Origin: Embiotoca jacksoni
Taxonomy: Eukaryota > Chordata > Actinopteri > Embiotocidae
Length of the DNA stretch: 64,000 bases
Direction of reading: 5' to 3'
NCBI GenBank assembly: GCA_022577435.1
Contig: JAKOON010000004.1
Span: 6,250,501-6,314,500, forward strand
The position numbers and the translations under genes are program-made. Below the pieces are notes generated by a model, which saw only the letters and a list, made by a program, of their open reading frames with translations, had not been told where the DNA came from and ran no database searches. Positions 33,363-64,000 of the stretch are shown in pieces (position 1 is the first letter of the stretch; each line of letters begins with the position of its first letter).

Positions 33363-34749
33363 GCCCCCAAAATACATCAGATTGTTAAAACCACAATCTT
33401 TTTGCTCATGACCCCTTATAATAAAGGTAAATAATTATGGGCTGCCTGCCATGTTTCTCACTTAGTACTTAAATGAAACCTTTTCCCTCTAAACTTCTCA
33501 AATGATTTCATTCAGATAATTGTTAGATCCCCAGAGAAGTAAAATTATAACAATAAAACAAAGATTAGAAAAATATTTTTGAAAGTAATGTAAATCTGTA
33601 CATCAGAACTTTGTTCTCAAACCTCATAAGTCATCTCACGCTCCCTGAGATGTATCTGGTGACCCTTTGGAGGGCGTCCTATCCCTAACCTGGGAGCCAG
33701 TAGGATAAACTACAGAGAACTGACTACCAAACCTCTACCCGCTACATCAGTATTAACAATTGAATGATTTCTGAGGATTTCTCTGTAAAATGAGTACTTT
33801 TAATTTTTGATAGTTTGAATGTATTTTGCTAATCATTCGTCTGTGCTTTTAATCAAACAAGGATGGGTTCAGTGTTTCTTCCAATTGAGTGTTTTCAATT
33901 TGTTGTGTTGCTACTTGTATTTACATAAAGAGTCTGAATACTTCTTCCACCACTACAGCGATGCAATAAATAATTGTTAAATGTGAGCTTTAATTACATT
34001 GTTATTTGATCTCAACTTCACAGCTCTAAAGATGTTATCCACTCATTTTTTTGTAGACTTAACAAAATCCTGTAAATTGGTATTGGCTAAGTAACAACAT
34101 AGAAATAATTAGGACCTACTTTTGGGTAGTTTTGAGTCAGATAGTCATTCTGATTTGATGTCTGTGGATCGGCATTTGGATGGAGAGCCCAGAGTCTGCA
34201 ACACTTAGATGGATGCTTCAATTATTCAGTCAAAATTGTGCAGAGATTTCAATTACTTTCACTCTGAGGGTTAGTCATTGGATTCAGTATAAAGTCGACA
34301 CTCAAACAAATAGACAACATACGATTTCATTTAATAGGAGTTTGTTTAGTGGCCTTGCTACAAATACAGTCCTATTCTTGCACACCAGTAGCTACTCTGT
34401 TTGTAGAGCTCTAGTGGCCTCTGCCTCAGGTTATATATGGCAAAGGTGCTATTTTTGGGACAGGCAGTATTTGCATATTATGGCATTTAGTAGATGGGAA
34501 CTCCTCCAGTGCATGAAGCATCCGATGTGATTACAGCTGTCTAATACTATGATTCAGCACAGCCTGGTTGTAAACACTTGAGAACTGCCTCGAAAGTATT
34601 GGACATGTGCTGCAAACATTGCAAAGGCCTGTTTTCACGACCCCTGTGTGTACCTGATGGGTGAAGGGGCAGTTGGGATTACAAGCAACTGAATAGTAGG
34701 GCCGGAGGACTGCAGTGCCATAGGGGCTGCGAACAATATCCATACTTCC

Positions 34750-35567
34750 ATCATGGACGAGACTTTCCAGTTAACAGCTTGTGTACTGTGGAGAAAGGCG
34801 GAGCCCCGTCCTGTCACGTTTCACACAGCGGCTCTACCCTACCCACTCCTCCAGCACATGGGATGTCTGGGCGGTTCGTCAGCGCGCACAAGCCGCTCCG
34901 CCTCCTACAAGACGTTGTGGAAGAAAGGGATCCCAGACGAGAGACTGCACTTAAAGACGATAAACAAGCATCAATGTATGTATTTGATAGTTCACCAGGA
35001 AAGACGAATACGACAGCGTCAGACAATCTTATGTGTTGCAGGATTTCAGGGCTGGGACGCGCCGCCCAGTGTGCGCTCAGGAGCAACGTACTGCGCGTCA
35101 TAGAAATCAGATTTCTCTGGGCGACTTCTGTTTACACAGGAGCCATCCAAAGCCACGTTTTAACAAGCAACCTTGGTCGGGACAGTACCATATTACAGGA
35201 GTGTTCAAAAACAGAGCAGAGCAGGGAATTAAGCTACAAATACATGGAGTAAATTTACTTGGAAATCTTTGAAGGAAAACTTCCAATCGGCGACATTTGT
35301 TGGAGATTTGGATTTGGATACCATGGAGAGTTGCAGCTGATCGACAGGGTGAGCACACGTTGGGCATGTTGCTTTGTTGGAAATGTTGCTTTGTTGTATG
35401 AACTTTTAAGCATGGATGTAGACAAGGAAATATTTGCAAACTAACAACAGCCACGCCTGGTCTTGGTTGCAGGGAATGGTGTATCGGCAATATTTTTTTT
35501 TTTTTTTTATTAAATTAGTTACTTAATTCCTGCTGCTGTCAACGAGACCGAAGTGTCCCTGGTCAAC
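34750..35567 (+). promoter_or_regulatory. tbc1d4: probable tbc1d4 promoter and 5' UTR
   Basis: The stretch is richer in CpG than its surroundings between about 34,790 and 35,110, including GCTCCGCCTCC. A good donor (AGG|gtgagc at 35349) and an acceptor (ttgcag, exon from 35473) could remove a 124-bp intron from the 5' UTR. Several open frames overlap here on both strands, none with recognisable similarity, as expected of GC-richer leader DNA. Transcription start is not visible. Confidence 0.4.
35323..35340 (+). other. upstream ORF in probable tbc1d4 leader
   Basis: ATG GAG AGT TGC AGC TGA in the strong context ACCATGG, ending 9 bases before the putative leader donor at 35349. A uORF only if this leader is transcribed. 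Confidence 0.4.
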
Positions 35568-59356
<23,789 letters not shown>

Positions 59357-61865
59357 TGGTAACCAGGGGGGCTGGCTGCTCTGGGGCAGACACACAGGCA
59401 GACACTGAAGTGAACAAATGGCGACTGCTTTGTGGAACGCTGCATTGTTGCACAAGAGTGGTAACATTTTGTACATGTGTGATATCTGGACTTGAGACGT
59501 GCAGGCTGCATGGGAAACGTCTGTGATGTTTGTCAGCAGATGATAGAGTTGTGGGAGGATGGTTTCAGTTATTTTAGCAAACAGACTTTTCCCAGAGTGC
59601 ATCAGAGCTGCTGTTTATCTCATCTGTTTCACTGCCAGTTTGAAGGTGAGATCAAGTTGCACATCATTCTTTGCTATTCAGATCTTTTTGGTAATCACGG
59701 GGGAATTTTCTAGATCGACACAAGTGAGAAATATGTCAGCCTCTGCAAATCTTTTTGTGCACTGCTTTGATGTTTTTAATACCACTCAGTAGCACCACAA
59801 AAGTAGTGAACATAAGGGTGCCTGCTGCCAAATAATCCTTTAGACCTCAGGGTCAATTTATAGCCATTACCAGTGTGTATAATCCTTCACAGCATTGTTT
59901 TTGTTGTGCTGGAAACATGGCCTCAGGCTGACTATATTGCTTTATTTCCTTTTATTCACTTGAAATTTTTCTGAATGTAATTTCCCTCCAAAGAGCATTG
60001 TGATAATATTCTCTTTTTCTCCACCACAGAGACGTCTGGCCACAGGTCTTCCATATTAGGCTTTGAATTTCGGCAGATGTATACTATCTTGTTGTTCATC
60101 TCTCAGCTCTGCACTGCTGCCTTCACACGAGAGAGCTTTAGCACTTGCTGCTTTTAAGGAGGAAGTGTTTTTTTTTTTTTCCAAAGCTCAGACAGGATGT
60201 GAGGTTGTCTGCCTTCTCAGTTTCCTGTGTGACTGACCGCGGTGATGCCTCGTTTTAACGCTGAGCTCTGACACAGAGGTGGAGGAGTGATCTGAATGTA
60301 CTTCTGTTCAAAATGTCTGCGACACCTTTGTCTTTGTCAGCTTCTGGTTTGACATGGCTAGCAACATCCTTTTTTTCTGTAGTGTCTGAGTATAAGTCCC
60401 TAGTTTTGATTATTTCGAAACTTGAAGACGACACACACCCGCAGATACACTGCTGTTTTTCATGTGTTCGATTTTATGTTTGCAGTCAAACACAAGTGTT
60501 CAGGGGAGTAGAGCGACAGCAAAGAAAAGGAGAAGAACTAAAAGGTACTTGAATGTCCTTTTCAGTGGTGATGAGTCTCTCCTGGCACTGGGTAATATAC
60601 TGTATACAGTATGCACACACACACACACACACACACTGTACAGTGAATGGCTGACTGTATGCACAGACAGTTTATATTAGTTCAAAGAGTGTCCCTGACT
60701 CCCTCCTCAGTTTTGTTTTAGCCCACCTCCGTGTCTGACTCACCATCGCCGGTTTCGATTAGAAGTAAAGCAGTTCTGAGCTTGACTTCACTCTCAGAAA
60801 ACACCCTCACATTAAAACCAAGGTGATGTCTGCCATGAAAAAAAGTACTTTACTAACAACATCTATCAGTCTTTCTGTCCTTGGTGACAAGTTGTGGTGA
60901 CACATTTGTGTCTCTTTCAGTGTAAAGTTTTTTATGCTCAAACTTCAGTCCAAGTGGACTCATTATTTGGCAGACAATGCAATCTGTTTATGTTTAGCAA
61001 TCCTGGGCACTTGCATAAACCCAGAGCACTTGTCTACTTTTGCAAAGCTGCAGCAGCTAATTCACACAAGTTTTGATAGGTTGATAAATCCAGCCTGGCG
61101 TTCCCTGTCAGGGTGAAATGTTTTTCTAGTAATTGAGGTGACATCATTAAAGTTTGCACCAAACTTAAAACAGAAACGGTCACCGACTGTTCAGCAGGGA
61201 TTCTTTCAGCAATGATTCAGCAAGTGAAACATATCAAACAAATCATTGTTAAAGGATACGTAGGACACAGTTCTACACCAGCCTGGCTCTGCTTGACAAT
61301 TGCCCACAGCTACAGTGAATTTGGGTGTGGTATTACCAGGCTACTTCTCCACAGCTTCCCTGCCTCTATTTGCCTGGTTTAACTACAGTTTTTGTGCATC
61401 TTAGAAATAGACCATTGAACCAAAGATGTGCTTTTTTTCCCAAAAGGCAGCGATGTATGTTAACTGTGATAAATCATTTTCACTACATCTGTTCAGCATA
61501 TTTTAGGTTTCTACAAAGACAAAAGCTTGAACAGATACCAAATATTGGTAATAAAAACTTGACACGCTAAAAAAAAAAATTAAAAAAAATGTTTTCTTTT
61601 TGTTATGTGTTTATTTTTTGTGCCAAAATTTTAAAATGGCCTTAATTGTCTTTTAAATCTGAGTTGTAAGACCGTTTTGTCAATATCTAATGTAAAGCAC
61701 TTTGCAGTGGTCAGTGAATGGTCTTAATTACATCAGGTGCTCAGTCCTGACTGCTAAATAGTCCTTGCGTCACTGTGTTTTAAGAAGAGACTGTCAACAC
61801 GAGGGCTACACAAAAGCAAAGAAACTGTCGTGAATTCTTCAATAAACCTCACCTTGCCTTGTTTT
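59357..61865 (+). other. tbc1d4: tbc1d4 3' UTR (inferred) with poly(A) signal
   Basis: About 2.5 kb from the stop to AATAAA at 61841-61846, followed within 30 nt by a GT/T-rich stretch as expected of a cleavage site. It contains a CA repeat (60611-60635) and a T run near 60,168. No open frame of substance. Confidence 0.5.
60611..60635 (+). repeat. CA repeat in tbc1d4 3' UTR
   Basis: About 12 CA units. Confidence 0.93.
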
Positions 61866-63389
61866 ATGTCTACTCATGCCCCGTTCTCTTTCCTGCCCAG
61901 TAAGCCCTCATAAAGAAATCATGTTCCTTTAGCAGTCCTGAGTGTAGGATGTAGCCTCAAGCTGAATCGGTCTCTGTGTGTAGACGTATTATTGCGTAAA
62001 AGGCCAAGGTAAGCTTCGACAGTTTTAGAGAGTCTATTTAAAGGCCTTTCAAGAGTTGTTCTTTTGTTAACGCCTTGGGCAAAGAGAACTGCAGGTCTCC
62101 AGTGGGGGTAAAAAAAAAAAAAAAAAAAATCCTCAGTGAAATTGTTGTCTTACGAGGGAACGTATAACCTGGTGTGCATTTGTGAATAAACTGTAATCTC
62201 GTGAATGAAATGAAAAGCCATCAAACACTTGACTTCTGATGAAAGAAATCAAGATATCAGTGTTGCATACTACTAAGTTGGTTTGAAGAAACCACTTCGA
62301 TGGAGATCACCAATTCTTTAAACCTAAAATTAAAAAGGAGTTAGCAAGTCAAAGCAGTGATATTAAATTAGTGAAATGAATAAAACTAATAAATATACTG
62401 TACAAATAGCTAAAAGTAATGGACAGCATTAAGAATATTGGATAAATGATACAAATTCTAAAACCCATAAGTGGTTGAAATTGCAAAAGGTTGTGGATAA
62501 GTTAGTTGGAATCATGAGCTAACGTTAAAGATATCAAATAAACGTAGAAATAAAGGATGAGCTGCGACAAGTAATGGAAAACTACAGTACTGTCACTCAT
62601 AGGTGGTAGCTGCAAACTTCACTATACCATCTAAACATTTACAGCAAAGTTGTTTAAAAAGATTTCTGTCCCACTTTTCACTTCAATACGGGAACATGTG
62701 ACGAAAAAGGCTGGCAACCACTGTTGCCTCCTCAGCCCTTTGTTTAATGTGTAGTTTATGAATAGGAACCGCAGGCAGAGCCCAGCAAGTGCTCCACGAG
62801 CCAAGGAGGGGCTTTGAAAGATAGCAGCCATAAGACCAGTCATTGTTTTCCTAGGAGGGTCTTACCCAGAAAGGGCTGTCGAGTGTTGCTCTGATCAGCC
62901 TCTGCCAAGCCTGGAGCTTGTCACACATAAGACACACAAATGACGGCCAACCAGGAGCCTATCGCACACTAAACAAAGGGGGCCACATTCCTTGTGTATT
63001 CCCACACGAGGACACATCCTGCAGCAGGGGAAGAGTGGGATACTGGGAAGTCCACAGGGGATTGGCCCAGAATGACACTTCCTCTGCCGAAGGTCTTATC
63101 AGCTATGTTTTTTTTTGTGGTTTTTTTTCTCTCCATCTTCACTATCTTCATCCTTCAATCCATCTCTACCTCCCACTCTGCTTCCCACTCTCCTCATCTC
63201 TCCCATTGGATTTGTGAGGCCTGATCTGAAGCTGTAGTATTGTACGGTATGGAAGAAAATGCAGCAATGTGCCTGTCCAGGCAGATATTTCAATGAACAC
63301 AGGATGACGAGTATCAGTTGTCAAACTGAAAGCACCAAGTGTTTGACACAGGACTGTTGTTCTCAGGCAGTCCTAGAGAAGTTATCTCT

Positions 63390-63446
<57 letters not shown>

Positions 63447-64000
63447 TTCAGGGCAATAGACCACAGACTCAGTAAAAAGGGGAGAGCGAGCTAAGGGGTA
63501 GAAGAGAGAAAAGGGAGGAGGAGGTGGAGGAAGGAGGTTAGAAAGGGTCCTCCTGCCTTATATGGGAATTTATACTGCTGTGCTTGTAGTGCAGTCTAAA
63601 AGCTGGAGTCGTTTCTGTGGACAACGCAGGGCTGCAGCCGACCGTGAAATGTACAACAGGTCAACCAATTTCTCTGCAGTAACTCAGCTTTAACTTTGCA
63701 GTACAGTTACGCATAATGCAAATCAATAATACTGTTCACAGGCAGAAAACATTAAATCACAGCAGAAATGCATGAAGGCTGTTAATGGGTTTGTTTGCAG
63801 ATACAGACAGAGATTGGGAGTTGCAGAATTTGGAGGATGGAGATTGAGGTGATGGAGGAAGATTTGGAGGTGGTGATGGAAACAGCTGGAGGGGCGGGAG
63901 AGAGACTCAGGTGGGCTCAGTCGAGTCCAGGGAGAGGAGTTGGCTCCCCAGAGGAGAGGAACACACACTCTCAGACATGAACACATTTCACTGCATCTCA
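61866..64000. other. intergenic, no gene recognised
   Basis: AT-rich to 62,640, with an A run (about 62,110-62,129). Then mixed sequence with a TG microsatellite (63393-63445) and purine-rich GGA-type sequence at 63,810-63,960. Short frames here are low-complexity. Confidence 0.6.
63393..63445. repeat. TG microsatellite, intergenic
   Basis: About 53 bp of TG following a CT stretch. Confidence 0.95.

Larger units (their letters stand above)
32776..33955. mobile_element. degenerate hAT-like non-autonomous element (outer)
   Basis: Starts TAGTGGTAGAAAGTAGCTTC and ends with the complement of TAGTGGTGGAAGAAGTATTC, an imperfect terminal inverted repeat of about 22 bp. Internal stretches such as CAGAGGGAAATATTGTACTT match a very abundant teleost repeat as I recall it. 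No transposase frame. No clean target duplication is visible. hAT assignment is from the family's ends and is tentative. Confidence 0.5.
32173..34749 (+). other. commd6 3' UTR and downstream transposon region
   Basis: No canonical AATAAA is seen in the first 600 nt after the commd6 stop. The first is at 33357, inside a transposon remnant (32776-33955) which itself contains a smaller inverted-repeat element (32813-33228). From 33,960 to 34,750 I see nothing but unique-looking AT-rich sequence. Confidence 0.6.

Noticed and set aside
34753..35252. Several overlapping frames of 95-157 codons on both strands before tbc1d4
   Set aside because: No recognisable domain, mutually overlapping, and explained by a GC-richer promoter/leader.
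35553..35567. Upstream in-frame GTG as tbc1d4 start
   Set aside because: Nuclear genes start at ATG. The ATG at 35568 has good context and suits the family.

Overview
The window is ordinary nuclear DNA from a ray-finned (teleost) fish. It has spliced genes with GT..AG introns, some under 130 bp, long CA/TG and AT microsatellites, no operons, and remnants of fish DNA transposons and LINE tails. Base composition and repeat types suggest a percomorph, but the species cannot be fixed from the sequence alone.

Layout, left to right. (1) 1-21,535, minus strand: the first four coding exons of lmo7, a calponin-homology/PDZ/LIM scaffold. The rest of the gene lies beyond the left edge, and 1-9,201 is intron. 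(2) 21,536-24,679: lmo7 5' flank, transposon remnants and the uchl3 3' UTR. (3) 24,680-28,273, minus strand: complete uchl3 (nine coding exons, 232 aa), a ubiquitin C-terminal hydrolase. (4) 28,274-29,864: a divergent promoter interval between uchl3 and commd6, with CTCF-like and E2F-like sites. (5) 29,865-32,172, plus strand: complete commd6 (seven coding exons, 199 aa), a COMMD/CCC endosomal complex subunit. (6) 32,173-35,567: commd6 3' region, partly a nested transposon, then the tbc1d4 promoter and 5' UTR. (7) 35,568-59,356, plus strand: complete coding part of tbc1d4 (AS160; 23 coding exons, about 1,249 aa), the insulin-regulated Rab GAP. Its 3' UTR runs to a poly(A) signal at 61,841. (8) 61,870-64,000: no recognisable gene.

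The order and relative orientation lmo7-uchl3-commd6-tbc1d4 match human 13q22 (TBC1D4-COMMD6-UCHL3-LMO7), so this is an old vertebrate linkage block. The genes share no obvious pathway. uchl3 and commd6 may share a promoter, and commd6 and tbc1d4 both act on endosomal or vesicle traffic. All exon boundaries were read by hand from splice sites, reading phase and recalled similarity to the human proteins. UTR limits and regulatory sites are inferred. I saw no undescribed multi-gene system. The most unusual signals are UG repeats at four tbc1d4 splice sites, a transposon nested in a transposon that carries the best commd6 poly(A) signal, and several tandem or alternative splice sites in tbc1d4.
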